This document shows positions 1-14,163 of a stretch of 64,000 bases of DNA, piece by piece (within the stretch, counting starts at the first letter, position 1; the number at the start of each line of letters is the position of its first letter). A model generated the notes under the pieces. That model saw only the letters and a list, made by a program, of their open reading frames with translations. It was not told the origin of the DNA and searched no databases. Source of the DNA: Thamnaconus septentrionalis (lineage: Eukaryota; Chordata; Actinopteri; Tetraodontiformes; Monacanthidae); NCBI GenBank assembly GCA_009823395.1, contig CM020501.1:5409861-5473860 (forward strand). Direction: 5' to 3'. Made by a program: the position numbers and the translations under genes.

Positions 1-2046
1 ATCAAAATATATATGTTTTGCATCATACCTCCTAACCCTAACTGTTCTCCGATTAGGCAGAGGTTTTGAGTTCAAAAGTGGTGCACAGTCAGATGGATCT
101 TCATGCTGTTGGGGCATGACCGCAAGGTTTTTCTCATCTGGACGGCTGTGCTGACGAGTCTTTCCGTGTTCCTCTTCTCCTTCTTTTTTTTTCTCCTGAT
201 GCTGCTCAAAAAATCTAGTCTTGGCTGAGGCAGCAATCCTGTCAATGTTGGTCCTTCGTATCCATTTGAGTTGGATTACATTTAAATGTCAAACCTGGGC
301 AATTACTTTCTGAAAGGTTTAGCCACTGATTGCACTGAGCAACGCTTTGACGTCTGAATCTCGTCACGACCAGCAAAATGAGCCCGATGATTTGCTTCTG
401 AAAGGTTGGATGATTGAGCCAAAGTCCCACATCTGTGAGTGCTCTTTGAAATTAAAAATGTGCTTGGAGTTGACTTGTTGTTCTGGTGAGTTTGATGTGA
501 TGTTGTAATGAAGCTCAGAGAAAGTCTAGTACAGAAGGACGATAATTTTAGGCATGCCTTCAGAGCCGTCATCAATTCCTTTACCTTCACGCCTCTCATC
601 TCTTCATCCTATCGCCACCTGCCACACTTTCATGTCAACCAATCAGCTACTACTGTCAAGTTTAAAAGTACTCTCCCTTGCTGCCATCTAGCGTCAACCA
701 GAACGAGATCGGTACGACTGCTCAACCCACCTCTCACCTTCGGCCTTGCTACTAACATCTGATTCCTCACTTCTGTCCCGGACTCAATAGTGGTCATGCT
801 CTCAAAGTCATTGGTTCTTGTATTATGGACTATGGACTCCAGCACTAGTGTTAAATTTATTTTACGCTATGCTGATGATCGTTAAATTGCATCAGTTTAT
901 AAACACCTTTTGCATATCTTAACGTCCTACAGAGAAGGAAGCTCTTCTGTGGTTTTCTCTGAGGTGTCTTTTTCCTGCTTAAGGTTTTTGTTTCCCCCCA
1001 CATGGTTTGTGGGTCTAAGGTTAGAAGGTGTTGCTTCGGTTTTGGATATTAAGCCTTCAAGCAAGTTAATCTTAGTAAACTATACAAATCATATCAATCA
1101 ACTTGATTATTTTACCACCACCGACCTAGACTAGACTCTATTGAAGTCCAGTCTAGACTTTAATAGAGTCTAGTCTAGAGTCTATTAAATTTTCATACTT
1201 GTAGATTTTTCCCCATGATGATCTACTTCCTTCCTTCTCAGTGTTGAAGACTTTAAATCAATATTGTACTTACAAGAATGTTTTTTTTCATCCTGTTTAT
1301 TTTTTTCATTATTAGTCTATCCTTAGTACATAGACACCACTGAGAACCAAAACTGAGAATGTATTAGAGCATTTCGACAACATATTACTGCCACGCCGTA
1401 AAAATAAAAATGGGTCGACCTGTTTCTACTCTTTTTTCATTTTCATACAAACGGTTGGTGATTTTCTGAATCCACTCCACAGAAACGTATTGCTGCCGTG
1501 CCAGAGGAATAAAATCTGAGGTCCAATATCAATGTGATACCACTCCAATTTTATTTCTTTCGTGTGCAAAACCTTTTAGAGACTTGAGAAAAAAAAAATA
1601 AAAGGGTTAATTCAACTTCAAGCCATTAAAATCTTTTTATTCAGTTATAATATGTAGAGCATAATTTTTTCACCTAAAATAAAAGATTAATCTAATAACT
1701 CCAGATTACTAATGTTCATCATCAATCATTCGCTGCCTGAAATATTTAAAGATGCCTGTCGCTCACCTCATGTGGCTCACTGCTGACTGGCGTCAGTAGC
1801 TGCGACAAAGTACAAATCTGATTTGCAAGTATTTCCATTGAATGGTGTACAGTGCATAAGTCGTATCGCGAAAAGCGTCAAAACCTTTTCGTGATATTTG
1901 AGAGGTTTTTTGAGATTTAGCCGATTCCAAGACCAGTTTTTTATTGAGATATTTCGGTTTTTGCGCAGATCTAGGGGTCATGGAAACGCAGCTTGTATCT
2001 TACTGCTGTTTACCATTAACAACACTTTCTCTCTCTTTTTTTGGAG
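1..2046 (+). other. TACR3 intron sequence upstream of the TM6-TM7 exon
   Basis: No exon is recognisable here. The expected preceding TACR3 exon, encoding TM5 and the third intracellular loop, was not found in any frame, so it must lie left of the window. The stretch is A/T-rich and contains one strong perfect hairpin, listed separately. The short open frames have no codon pattern or motif that supports a protein. Confidence 0.7.
1126..1178. repeat. Perfect 17-bp inverted repeat (hairpin)
   Basis: The arm at 1126..1142 (CTAGACTAGACTCTATT) is exactly complementary in reverse to 1162..1178, with a 19-nt loop that is itself partly palindromic around TCTAGA. It lies in TACR3 intron sequence. No transposon ends or target duplication are evident. 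Confidence 0.85.
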
Positions 2047-4196
2047 GTGGTGAAGATGATGATCATCGTGGTTGTGACCTTTGCCCTCTGCTGGCTGCCT
2101 TATCACGTCTACTTCATAGTGACGGGTCTCAACAAGTGGCTGATGAGGTGGAAGTACATCCAGCAGGTCTACCTGTCGGTGCTGTGGCTGGCCATGAGCT
2201 CCACCATGTACAACCCCATCATCTACTGCTGCCTCAACAGCAGGTGGGTAAAAAAAAAAAAAAAAAAAAAGTTGAGTGCAAAAAGTCACTTAATTACTGC
2301 CTGCTTTATCTTCTGCTGTTGCCTCCTGGTTCAAAGAAAAGAGGAAGAAATTAGCTCATTATGTGAACGTAAAGTCATAAAGTCATATGTCATAAAGTGT
2401 GTGCGTACCAATATTTCACTCTCCCACTGCTTCGAATATGAGGTTGATTTGGATCATTTTCATTCAGTCGCAAATAATCAGAGCTAAAAGGTTTTTTTCA
2501 GTCAGTCTCTCTTAAACAGCATTACTGTTAATGGTATGGAAAGGACTAATGGGCTTTTAGGCTTTTGCAGCATTTATGCATCAGTTATTGCAGCCTTCAT
2601 AACGTGATCCACACTCAGTGACCACGGTATCGGTTACAGCTGTTTGAACCTGCACATTAATGCAGATTCCCCATCAACTCAGTATTTTTAGCAGGGTTGT
2701 CAAACGATTAATATTTTTAATCACGATTAAGCTCTGAATTCTCAGTTAACTGCAATTAATCTTGTTTGATTTGCATTTTCTTTTTATGTCCATGTTTATG
2801 CAAAACAATTCTTACCAAAGTGTCTCAATTGGAAGCCAAATGAACACAAAGAAAATGGGAGAGAGATGAGAAATAATGGTAGTCATTTATTTACTAGATA
2901 TTTACTAGAAAATAAGACCACCGTCATGAATTCAAAACAAACAAACAAAAAAATGTCAGAAGGGTCAAGAACTCTTTTCTGGATATAAACACAATACAAA
3001 GAACCACAAGGTGGAGGGAAAGTAGTGTTGATGGTCAAAAGCCTGTTTGGGTGTCTGTGTTTCGTCGGCATGTACACAAGTCCCGGCCAGTGTATCACTT
3101 CCTGGAGGGTGGGGGTGCGAGTGAAGTCTGAGTGTGGCTGCCACCTGTCTGTACTTGGGGTTCCAAAAAAAGAAAGAAAGAAATGCTGTGGCCGGGCTGG
3201 TCATTCGAGAACCTTGACAACGGTTGAATGGAAGGGACAAAAGTCTCACAAATAAAATGTTAAAAAATAATTTGCACGTTATGCTTTGTATTTAATCTCG
3301 CTGTGATTCACGTGGTAATGCTGACAGCCCTATTTTTTAGGCATGCAGACCTGATTAAGCCAGTTCACTCAGTAGCTTATCCAATCTTATTCTAAAGGCC
3401 CTGCTGGTAGTTCACCTGCATCCTGCAACCAGTTTATGTATGCATCTGTATGCATAACCTCAGCACAAATATTTATATTAGAAATGAATATTATTATTCT
3501 CCGTCTGGCTTCCAAATACAGCTCATGTAAAACTCATTTGACAAAAATCCACCATGGTCATTTGAAATTCATTTTCTCGGGTAATGTAAAAATATTTATT
3601 CATCCTATATTGTGTGCCTTAAATGGGAGAGAACCGTTTTTTGGAGCTTTGTTCCAAAGAAAATTCGTCTTGAAGCAGCAGAATGGAAACAGTCTCCTGG
3701 TCAGACTTCATTATGTGCCTCTCCAGGGGGGAACAAAACAACAGAGACAATGTTTCAGAGCCACTTAAAAGTTATGGCTAAGTGCCATAGTTACATTTAA
3801 ACAGCTTTTTCTCTTGATTGAGGCCCATCTCTACACTCTTCACGTCGCTGCAGGTTCCGAGCCGGCTTCAAGCGAGCGTTCCGATGGTGCCCCTTCATCA
3901 AGGTGTCGAGCTACGACGAGCTGGATCTGCGCGCCACGCGATTTCACCCGGCACGCCAGAGCAGCATGTACACGCTGACTCGCATGGATACCACCATGGT
4001 GATGGTTCACGACCTGGCTGAGAATGCAGGCGGCAATGGCAGCGGCAGCGGCGGCAGTGGCTCTGGTAGGAAGCCCTCTCTCGCGGGCAGGAAGAGGAGC
4101 TACATGACATCCAGCCACACGGGGAACACTCAATCCAAAAACAGCAGCGTGCAGAACGGTGGAGCTTCAAACACTCCGGATGAGGAGTTTTGTTAA
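2047..4196 (+). CDS. tacr3: Tachykinin NK3-type receptor, last two coding exons (5' part outside the window)
   Basis: A rhodopsin-class GPCR for neurokinin B-type peptides, acting at the plasma membrane of neurons through Gq. Two exons are visible. Exon 2047..2243 is 197 nt, follows a pyrimidine-rich tract ending in AG, and ends at donor gtgggt. The last exon is 3854..4196 and ends in TAA; the two join in phase through a split Arg codon. The first exon encodes TM6 with the CWLPYH motif and TM7 with NPIIY. The second encodes the cytoplasmic tail, beginning [14 protein letters not shown] with a cysteine suited to palmitoylation, then [16 protein letters not shown]. That tail wording separates NK3 from NK1 and NK2 receptors. 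The distal tail has a Gly/Ser-rich run and ends in Cys. The exons for TM1-5 are not in the window. Fish have more than one tacr3 paralogue, and I cannot say which this is. Confidence 0.93.
2692..3331. mobile_element. hAT-like MITE in the TACR3 intron
   Basis: The stretch opens with CAGGGTTGTCAAACGATTAA and closes with TGACAGCCCT, which gives inverted ends of about 10 bp (AGGGYTGTCA). Flanking sequence is atttttag on the left and attttttag on the right, a near-identical 8-9 bp duplication differing by one T. The opening, with AACGATTAA followed by TTTTTAATC, resembles a widespread vertebrate hAT-type repeat. There is no transposase frame, so it is non-autonomous. Confidence 0.6.
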
Positions 4197-4298
4197 GATG
4201 GTTTAACGTGTACATACCACTAGTACACACATGTTTCATAACGAACACAGAGGATTGTGTCAGGGCTGATGGGATATAAAATATCTATCTTGGTGGAC

Positions 4299-4304
4299 AA
4301 TAAA
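4299..4304 (+). terminator. Candidate TACR3 poly(A) signal
   Basis: A canonical AATAAA lies about 100 bp after the TACR3 stop codon, in A/T-rich sequence with no competing coding signal. It would give a very short 3' UTR, so a longer alternative UTR using later signals (for example AATAAA near 6732) is possible. Confidence 0.5.
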
Positions 4305-7300
4305 GAGATTTTCTGGATTATCTCGAGTGCGGCTCAGTTCAGAAAGTCACATCTTTGTAGGTTGTAGTTGTTCAGTCCAATCTCTGTTATGTTGGCTTGG
4401 TAAAATAGTAGTAAAAGTGACTGAATTTACATAACATGGGGGTTTAATCTACATATAAGGTCCTTATTAATAACTAATTTCAATCATGGCTAATACATAT
4501 GTAAATGGCCATACAATAAACCACCAATTTCCCCTATTCTCCCTTTAATGGCTATAATTGGCCGACTGGGTAAATGTAGTTGTTTTACTGTAGCAGGCAC
4601 CGAACAGGAGACTGGTCATTTCACGCTGAGCATCGTGCTCCTGTGGACGACATTTTTCCCCCAGCTCCTTCTCCTCGACCCTCAGATGTACCAAAGTGGA
4701 CTATAGAACGTACAACCACTTGAGTGAGTGCTCAAATCTCTGGAGACATTCAGCAGCTGACCTGACAGACTGCAGTTATCTCCTCGTCTGGTTCTTTTCA
4801 GGGGGGCAGCAGTTCCTCTGTAAGCCGCCTCTGAGGACTTTGCAAAAGAGAACCTTTTGTCAAAGGATCCGTATCTTATTCTTTCAGTCAAAACCCAAAG
4901 CCCATGCCTTAATGGAAAACAGAGGATTCAATTCAGAGCTTGACTGCGGCTTTTACCTCGACAATCCACCGCAGCACACGCATCGCAGCTGATGTTGCAA
5001 TTGTAAAAGATGCAGGTTTGTTTCCAGATAGTTCTTAAAAACAAAGATGGTTTGTGGTTTTTGGGTGGTCCCCACAGAGATGTTTGGCCACAAGGAAGTT
5101 GACTTTGTTTATTTTGTTTTATGTTTTAAAAGGCTCAGCACAAAATCATAGTCCTGAACAATAATGTGTCTGGTGTGTGAACCCGCCGGAAATGAGAAAA
5201 GTTTGTCCTTTGCCTCTTTCACTTGCTTTTCTGTTTAGAAATTGTGTGCTAATACACGCACTTATGGAAATTAGCCCGTGGTGTAGCGAAGTCTAAATTC
5301 TAAATACTGGCTAAATGGCCAGGTGGAAACAGAGGGGTAAGTTCTGTTTTCTCAGGCATTGTTTGCTAGAGGGTCCAGTTAATCAGTCATGCAGTGTTGC
5401 TCCACTAGAGTACAGAATGAAAAACATAGACATACATTCAGAGAGCGACATTTTTCTTCTCAGTAAGAAATAAAAGCTTGGGATGCCGGGACCTGGGACC
5501 GCCTCGCTACTGAGATAATCCACTTATGACGATTATATAAGTTTGTCACCCTTATTGTTTGACTGCCCTCCGTATCTGTTTTTCCAGAGCCATTAGCAGG
5601 GCAATGGGCTGCTGATGGAGCTGGCATTGACTCAACTCCCCGTCTGAACACTGCTCGCCAAAATGTTCACTTATGTAAGATGGAGGGGATATATCCGCTG
5701 GTAACAGGCAACCGCTCTGAGGCCAAATCCAATATGAGTTTGTTGCAAATCAATAAACCAAACGCTGACCATACAGTTATTTGTTTTTGTAGATATCTAA
5801 AGCTGTGTAAATACGAGACATTTTTGGACAAAACACAATGTATACAATTTAAAGATGAAAGGGTCCTCACTGATTTTAGTAATGAAAGGGGAAGAGGAGA
5901 TGTAAACTACAGTTGACAATTGTGGAATACTGTCAGAGGTTGTATAGATTTTCAAAGGTTTTGGATGTTATTGACCATAGTTTGAAAATGAAAAAGCTGT
6001 TGGATGTCCCATTCATATAGACTTACGTACAAATTAATCATTTTAGAACTGTTATGGGTTCATTTTTGGGATTCCACACCGCCTAATACAGGGTACTAAA
6101 TTGTTCATATTGTATATTATTGCAAGATGTCAAATCAAGCATTAGATTGGATAAGTACTGATTTGTTGTACATATATGTACCTTTTTAATGGAAGGGACA
6201 ACTAATAACTACTTCAGTCCTCTGCCATATTGTTGTAAAAATATTCAACTATTTAAGTTACAAATTAAGAAATATATAATTTTAACACAAAGTTAACAGT
6301 CAACATTTATTTTTACTCTCACATTGTATCTCATGGGACTTCAACCTTTCACCTTTGTTGACGTTGCCCAATGGGACATTTATTCAAAAAATAAAAAAAT
6401 TAAATAAATGCCAGCCAGTTTGCTGAGTGCAGCTGGTGTTTCGCTTCATTCCTCGTTTTATCCTGGGATTCATTCAACCCCCTAAATGCACGCTCGTCTT
6501 GTACTGAGGGTGCATTAGACAAAATGCTCGCCTGTGCCATGTCAAGCACGAGTGAAGCCATCGCGCTACAAGTGGGACACGTAAACAGAAATAAAAACTG
6601 TCTCGCTGTCTTCTTCCTGGGAACGAACGCTTGGCTTTGTCTTCATGATGACATGTTTGGTTTCCATCACCTGCTTTTAATGGTAATGCGATGTGTTTCC
6701 AGTTGCAGTGATGTTTGCATCCGGGTGTAAAAATAAAGCTTATTCCTCATCAACTGCAACAGCCAGAGGGTTCATTATTCTTACCAACTGTGTTGAATGT
6801 TCAGACTTAATGAAAGTATGTGATGATTAAGAATGTGAAAAAAATAATACTGTGTTTCAACAAGATGTAACGTAAAACAGTTCTCTAATTGTAACCCATA
6901 TTAATATTTTGTGGTGGTATAAAATGATTTATTTCTTTATCTGTAAAATGTGTGCTTCACATGAATGTACAGTACAATTTGTGCCTCTCTCTGTGTTCAG
7001 TGTTGATGGTGACTATATATTCTACAACATATTATCAGAAGGTTTCATTGGCCTGCCTTGTTCTGTGGCTTCTTTTTAGCTCGACTGCAACTTTCTTCTT
7101 TGTATCAGAAGTGTGCACCTGGCATGACCTGACATGCTTTTGATGAAATGTGACTGTATCTTGCTGTACATACTCTGAATTCTTATTGGTGGAACTGAAG
7201 AATTCCAGTGAATTCTGTACTCTTGTGTTAGTTGTGGAGGATTAAAAAAAAAAAAAAAAAAAAAATGCAGATTGCTGTAATGATCCAGCATTTTTAATCA

Positions 7301-10300
7301 TCTCACTTCACCCATTCAACAGAATGCTCTACCAAAACACAAGAAACAATCAGGTAGAAATTCAATTGAATCAGATTTTACAATTTTTGCTTGTTCATAT
7401 ACACATGCAATACTTAGCCCGTTGAATTGTAATACTAGTGTCTACCAACTGCCGAAAGAATCGCACACAACATTGAGTTGAATAAAAACGTTGTGGATTA
7501 TTACAGCAGGATTCAATGAGGTGTTACTGTCATATCTGTGTTGTTGTTCAAAATCATTCAATAAAGCATTTACACACCAGTGCTGGTGAGTGGGCCGGTG
7601 TAAATAAGGAAACAACAGATGTTTCATACATTTTCTGTGCCATTCCTCAAGAAAACAGGATGAAGTTTGAACACTCAGACAAAACAAGTCTACACATGCA
7701 TCGCCTGCTCCTGGGCGTCGGATTCATGTCAGCAGACATGATTTTAAGTCTTTTCATGCAAATTAACATTGGATTAGTGGACTAATGAGAAGTATGAGCA
7801 CTGAAAAAAAGCCTCACAAAAGTACTAAACCGAGCCACCAAAAATCTTCTTTTCTTGTTCAGGCTCACTGTTAAATTCACCATCTGGCTTTTTGTGGATA
7901 ATCTGGTGTTCAATTGACAGAAGCATCGTGCTGCGTCGGCCCAGTTAAACAAACTCCGCTGGACAGATGCAATGCTTCAACTCATCTCTTTTTCCAATTC
8001 GCTCCACGCAGCATAATTTGGCCAACAGAATCAGCCTTTTTGAGAATCACATTCTTCCAAATCTAGACTGACAGAATGTTATTCCAGCAAACGGCCGCCG
8101 GATTCAATGAATGAATTATACAGTTGGCAGCTTCATTATCGGTGTGAAAAATGCATTTGGTCATGTCGGCTCTGTTGTGTTGGGAACGTTTCCCCACGTT
8201 TTATTGTCAAAAGACCCCTGTTTAATTACTCACAGTTGTTCAGTTGGTATGTTGTGGATTTTGAGAAGCCACCAACCGATACTCATGCAGATGCACAGAT
8301 GAAGAATAAACATGAAACAACAGCAATCTGCTCCCCACCCAAAAAAACAAGTGTAAACTTTGGCAGCTGAGAAAACCTGAAAAAAAATCCTGTAAATGTT
8401 GCTTGACTTCCAAAACTACAAGATCTCCAATTAAATAAATGAAACTCAATAAGATATCACTTTTAATTGTTTGCCATAAAAAAAGACGTTTAGTCATCAG
8501 ACAGACCTGATTTGTTCATGAATGAAACAAGCGCTGAGCAAAGCAGAGTGTTGAAGCATGAATGTTAATTCTTTAAACACAAATAAGCTAACCTTGTTCA
8601 ATATTTCATCATGGTTTATGCGACTATTGCTTTTACCGTCAGCAGCTTAATCAGGATGCGGCAAGATGTCTCTGCTGCTCCTGAACTCACCCCGTCCACT
8701 GATCTGGCAAGCCAGATGAAATATAGCCTTTGGATTCATTTGACATGTCCATCTGCTAAAGAGCCCACAGAAAATGCTTGGAAAGGGAAGGCTAAAGGTT
8801 TTGTTTTTGTAGCTTTCTATGTCATTCTTTTCTGTGACAATGCCATATAGTTTGGATAGGACTGCTGCTCTTGCTGCATTCGTGCTAATTTTTTTTGTAT
8901 CTACTGTATCTATTTACTTATTTATTTATTTTTAGCAGCGGCTAGGCACACCATCACATCCTTTGTCCACATCTGGGGCTTCAGTAGCCCCAAAATAACC
9001 ACTAGTGTAGCTTCCTGGTTTCTTCACAAGGTAAATAAAACTAGCTGTTTAGAGATTCCAGGGGAAATCAAAACCATTGCTTGCTTTCATCTGGAGGTTA
9101 GCACCATGCTAACGCTCTATGGCCAGAGCTGCGTCATTTCGTAAAGAACAGTCTTTCGTGAGCATTTTTTTTTCTTAAAAGTTGATTATGTTTAGAGAAG
9201 AATTCCACAGGGTTTACATTCTTTGGGGCGTATTTAATTCCTGACTGAAGTGCACTGAATTAACCTGATGTAAAGCAGAAAAGAAAATGTGCTCCTGACC
9301 GCCTGTCCAGGCACACTGCTGCCTCTCTCTGGATTTAATAGCCTGTTTTGCTCAATGATGATGCGTAGGCCAGCACCACTAAATAAGGTCATTGTTATAC
9401 AGTCATCCATCTGGCTGAGTGCTGCTGGTGTGTGTCAGACAGTTTGGCAGGTTGAGTTTTTTTTTGTTTTTGTTTTATTTTGTTTTGATTTTCATTAAGT
9501 GAAGTCGCTCTTAACTTCCTCAGAAACATTAAACTGTTCTCTGCAGAATACATCCTGAAATCAAAGAGTCTGGCCGTGAAACTATTTGTACGGCTCAGGC
9601 CTAACCTTAACAGAAGGTTAAATGTCCCAGAGACGACTTTCAACGTGTCACGTGTTTCTTGTGAATTTACGCCATATCCGCAGGAAATGTGCGACCCTGC
9701 AGCCTCGGCCCCATGATCATCTGAACAGCTCATTGCTTGCATGACATTACAGAGCATTGATTTCTCATTATAATATCCATGTCTTCCTTCCATACAGTCG
9801 CAATTTGCATATCCTGTAAATATATGTCCATTCATTTAACACATTACAATTATGTGTGAGTATGGTGTAGGTGGACTGGTCCATGGAGTTTAAGACCTGG
9901 CTGCTCTTTACATCTATTACAGGATATTTATATGTGTTACTCGATAGATAAAGTATATATGTGTTTTGAGCCCATATCATGAGAAATCCAAAGTCTATCT
10001 GAGGCTTGTAAAGAAAAAGATTAAACTGTAGGTGCTTGCACTGCCAAAACAACAGGCCAGCTGCTGTGCAACAAGCTTACTTTCAAAGGCAGCTGAGCCA
10101 TGAATCGGATAAATGTTATGTGAAAAGAACAAGGTTACCATTCTCATATTCTTACTGTGATGGAAGTTTTGAAATAAAACATCTGATGTCAGAGGTTCCG
10201 CGTGAACGGAGACAGAAGCCGCCAATACCCACCCCCAACCCCTCCCACCCATGACGTTCTCCCTGTGACAGAGGTGTTGGTTTTGTGACTCAACCTGTCA

Positions 10301-13300
10301 GCCGCTGGCTCTGATCTCACGCCGAGCTCCAATCAGCTAACAGGGCTTCTTGTCACATCAACGTTTATGCAAAAAAACCTTCTTTTTTTCACCTTCCGTG
10401 TTTAAAAGAAAATCTGGTGGCAAGCTGCAGAATTTGGCCCTTTGCCACCAGGACTTCTTACACTTCAAACTCTGACAAAATCTGCCAACTTATCAGCAAA
10501 CAGGCTGTTTGTTTTTCATAGAGCCTGACAGATCAGAGTTCAGAGGTCCAGAGATTTCTTGCTTTTGTTTGTGTGTCAGTCAATGCGCTCAATCCGCTCA
10601 ACGCGTCTGAACCTCCCAGAACAGCAGCGCCTGGCTTAGGAGCTTTGTTTTATTTTGTTTTCTTTCACACACCACGTGGCTTAAATTCACTCAACGTTCA
10701 AAGAGTGTGCCAACGCTGATTTATTGTATTCTTTCTTGTAAATGCAGAATGTAATCATTTTTCTTCTGATCATTGGATGCACACCAGAGCGTATCCCATT
10801 ATGGCAGTAGGGCTGAAAAGGCTTCCTGGTGGGCAGGCTGACACGGAAAACTTGGTTTTGATAAATAAACACGTATCTTGTTCCTTAGCCTGTGAAACAT
10901 CACCCTCCCTGCCTTTTATGGGCTACCACAGTTGATTCCACAGCTTGATTTTATTGCAAGGAGCCTTATCAACACAAGCATTGAAGTCAAGTATTTATCA
11001 ACACGTTTCTTGCCGAAGTTGCGGTTTTCTTTCTTTATTTAGTTTTTGTTTTTTGAAGTCTTTTCAAGAGTCAGATAAATGGCAACATTTTTGCTGCCAA
11101 TTTTCTCTTTTTTTTAACATAATAACAATGATCAGAATTATAATAAAAATATAAAATATTTCTGAAACCTCAAAAGTGTCAGGTGTCAGATACAAATTTA
11201 AGGAGAATTAATACAATTTCATCAGTACCTGAAAATTTAATAGAAGCACATAAGACAAAATGCAATTTGCCTTGCAGTGAACGTGTGTATTGCCACAAGT
11301 TTCAACAGGAAGTCTAACTTTTTTTTTTGGTCGCTGTCACTGGCAGGAAGCAGATGCTGCTGTTTTCCCAAAACTCACTGCAGACTGAACAGTCCATATA
11401 TCACAGAGGGACAAAAGCACAGGTGTGGAAATAAACATTGACCCGAGTTCAGATTCCCACCATGGCTAAACTTCTCATCAGCAAAGAGCCTAGTTATGTT
11501 CTTTTGACATAATTGGGATTCACACAGAAAGTTAATCCTGGGCAGAACGCGGTTCTGAACGACATCCAGCAATGCTTCCCGAGCTGCAGCAAGCTGACAG
11601 CGCGCTGCATGCAAATGAGTCTGCAAAGAGGAGCCAGAAGCGGAACCCCTGACCTCAGTCAGCAGAATAAACCTCTGACTTCTATCATAAAAGATTTATC
11701 CTGCAGCAGAAACACTGTGACTGGCTAATAGTTGCAGCTGTCTGCCACAAATTATTGATGAGTAACCTTTACATGCAGGTTTGTGTTGCTCTAACTCCAA
11801 ACAGTGAAATGGTTGATTTAACAAATCTGTGTTTATTCTGAGTCATTTTTTGTAAAAAAAAAAAAAAAAAAAATTGCCAAGCAAGTAATAAACAGTTGAC
11901 AAGCTGATAAAACCTTTTGTTACATATTAGTACAAGTAGAGCTATTCATTCTCAAATTTAAGTGCTATTTGGACCACAAATCATGACTCAATTCAGTTTG
12001 TGTATCCTTGTGTAGAGCTTGCTGCAAACAGAAGATTATTAGTGCTGCTGGGTAAAAGCCCTAGAGACTTATAAAGAAACTGTCAAGGGGGCTTTTCCAA
12101 ACAAAGTAGGCTATAAAACACTGACACAACTGTGTCAGTTTGCTTAAAACAATTAAAAAAGGCATAAGCACATAGAACATTACACACATTTGCATGTGAT
12201 TTGCTCACAATGAATGTTTTAGTGCAGTGTTTTCTTGAAAAGTCCAGTGGAAACCTAAAGTTAATCAAGCAGATAATGGAGATTTTAAACACAGTCTTAA
12301 GAAGTAACAGTAAACATAGTTTAAATTACAGTACAAATTATATATTATATAATATATATATTATTTATTAATGCAGTTGTATTACAGAGTGCATTTTAAG
12401 AAACAGGTTGTCCCAAAGTAGTGTGTACCGGTAGTTGATGAGTTTTGAAGGAGGGAGACCTGTATCATTGAGCTCCATCAGCTGCCCCATCCCCATCTGC
12501 AGGCAGTGATAATTATTTATTTGCACTTATTCGTTTGACTATAGGTATTATGACAATGTGGAACAATCCTTTTCATAGTTCTGTAGCAGAGAAGCAAAAA
12601 GAGAGACTACAATAATTCAATTGGCTGGTGACAAAAACTTTGTTAAAAGATTCCTGTGGGTAAAATACCCAAGATAGAAGATTAGGTTTTAAAGCCACCA
12701 ACCATTTTCAGTAGCTCTGTGTGCAATAATAGACCGAACGAATTAAATATATGATGGGGCCTCTCTGTGGAGAGGTATAGACAGGGGTGGCGTGATCTGG
12801 GCTCTAATGCTGGAAACCTTGCTTTCAAAAATACACTCAAAAGCTCACATTTTTCAATAGACTTGGCTGAAAGTCAGGGGGCTGTGAACCAGGCAGTCTA
12901 ATGGTCCTTAAAAGCACTTTTAACTTCATTCTTTCGCAGCTCGGTTACTTACAAAGAAACTTGGTTAATAGATCACGTCATCCTCTCGAAAGTCTCCATT
13001 TCCTTTAAACACGTCTGCTTGCCCATATGATACTTCAAACACCGTTTATTACACAGCCATGGTGGACATTTAGCAGAGGAGGAGGCCAGGAGTTAATTTA
13101 AAAAGAGCTATAATGTCCACAGTTGTCACGTGTTGTCTCAAGAATCGAACAGCCAGCTCCTCTGCAGGACATGAAAGATCAAGTGAGTAAAGCTGCTGCA
13201 AAATTTGAACAGTAAAACAGAAGATCTCTGTGGTCTGTGATGTTGAGGGTCCAAAGAGTTGTCAGCCTTTCTGCTGCCTGGAGACAAGGATGGAACACAG

Positions 13301-14046
13301 CAGAGAATAGCAGGCATCTGCATGTTCATGCAAACCTCAGAGATTTAGATAATTTAGTGAACAGTATGATTGGGTAGCGTTGCATCAGGGAGACACTGAG
13401 CACAGGTTGAGGGACTGTAACGTTGGTTTCGCATTCAAGTTGATGGTATAAATGTTAAATACACCTCAAAAAGAGTTTGCTGTTCGATTCCAAGACCATC
13501 ACAATGGTTAAAAATATTATTATGGTTATTAAATCCATTATCACATCAATAAATGTAGATACAGATTACATTCAAGCGGAGGAAACGTTTCCGGTTTCAC
13601 TGAATGTCACATAGCTACAACGCCCAATGCAATGTCACGTGTCTCACTGGCAACAGATTGTCCGAGTTAATCCAAGAGTTAATCTCAATATGTTGTATCT
13701 CCCACATGCAGTGTTTTTATATCAACATCAACAAGCTCAGTCTCAACCTCAGGATTTCTTGTTTGTGTTGCAGCCAATTTGTTCCACTATTTTTGCTATT
13801 AATTGCACACTGGGAAAGTAAACAAACAAACAAACAAACAAACAAACAAATAAAAGCAACCTCTCAGGTCTTAAAAGTTAAACGAAAGCAATGTTTAGAC
13901 ATCAAACTTCATCAGAAGAGAATCCTGTTGAAAACTCACAGATATACAGCTGCAGTGGAGACAAATAATATATGTGCAAACAACTCCCCTATCAACAATA
14001 ATGAATTCAGTAGTAAGTCAAAGGTAACTATTGAGGGCAAAGAATC

Positions 14047-14080
14047 ACTGACAATCTGTCAAATTTGACAGATTGTCAGT
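14047..14080. repeat. Perfect 34-bp palindrome without spacer
   Basis: Every base pairs with its mirror position around the centre AAATTT at 14061..14066. Each arm carries ACTGACAATCTGTC. Beyond 14046/14081 the pairing stops. There is no spacer, so it could extrude as a cruciform. No flanking duplication is visible. Confidence 0.9.
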
Positions 14081-14163
14081 TGTAGATATAATGTATCATC
14101 ATACATTTGCACATAATTATCTCCTCTCCACACAATCATTTGTCCTTCCTGGCTCTCAAGGCA

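Noticed and set aside
9395..9835. Open frame of 147 codons on the minus strand
   Set aside because: No domain, signal or splice context. Overlaps microsatellite-like T/G tracts. Length is within chance for this window.
13604..14068. Open frame of 155 codons on the plus strand
   Set aside because: It runs through an (AAAC)n repeat coding QTNKQTNKQ and up to the edge of the palindrome. No recognisable protein.
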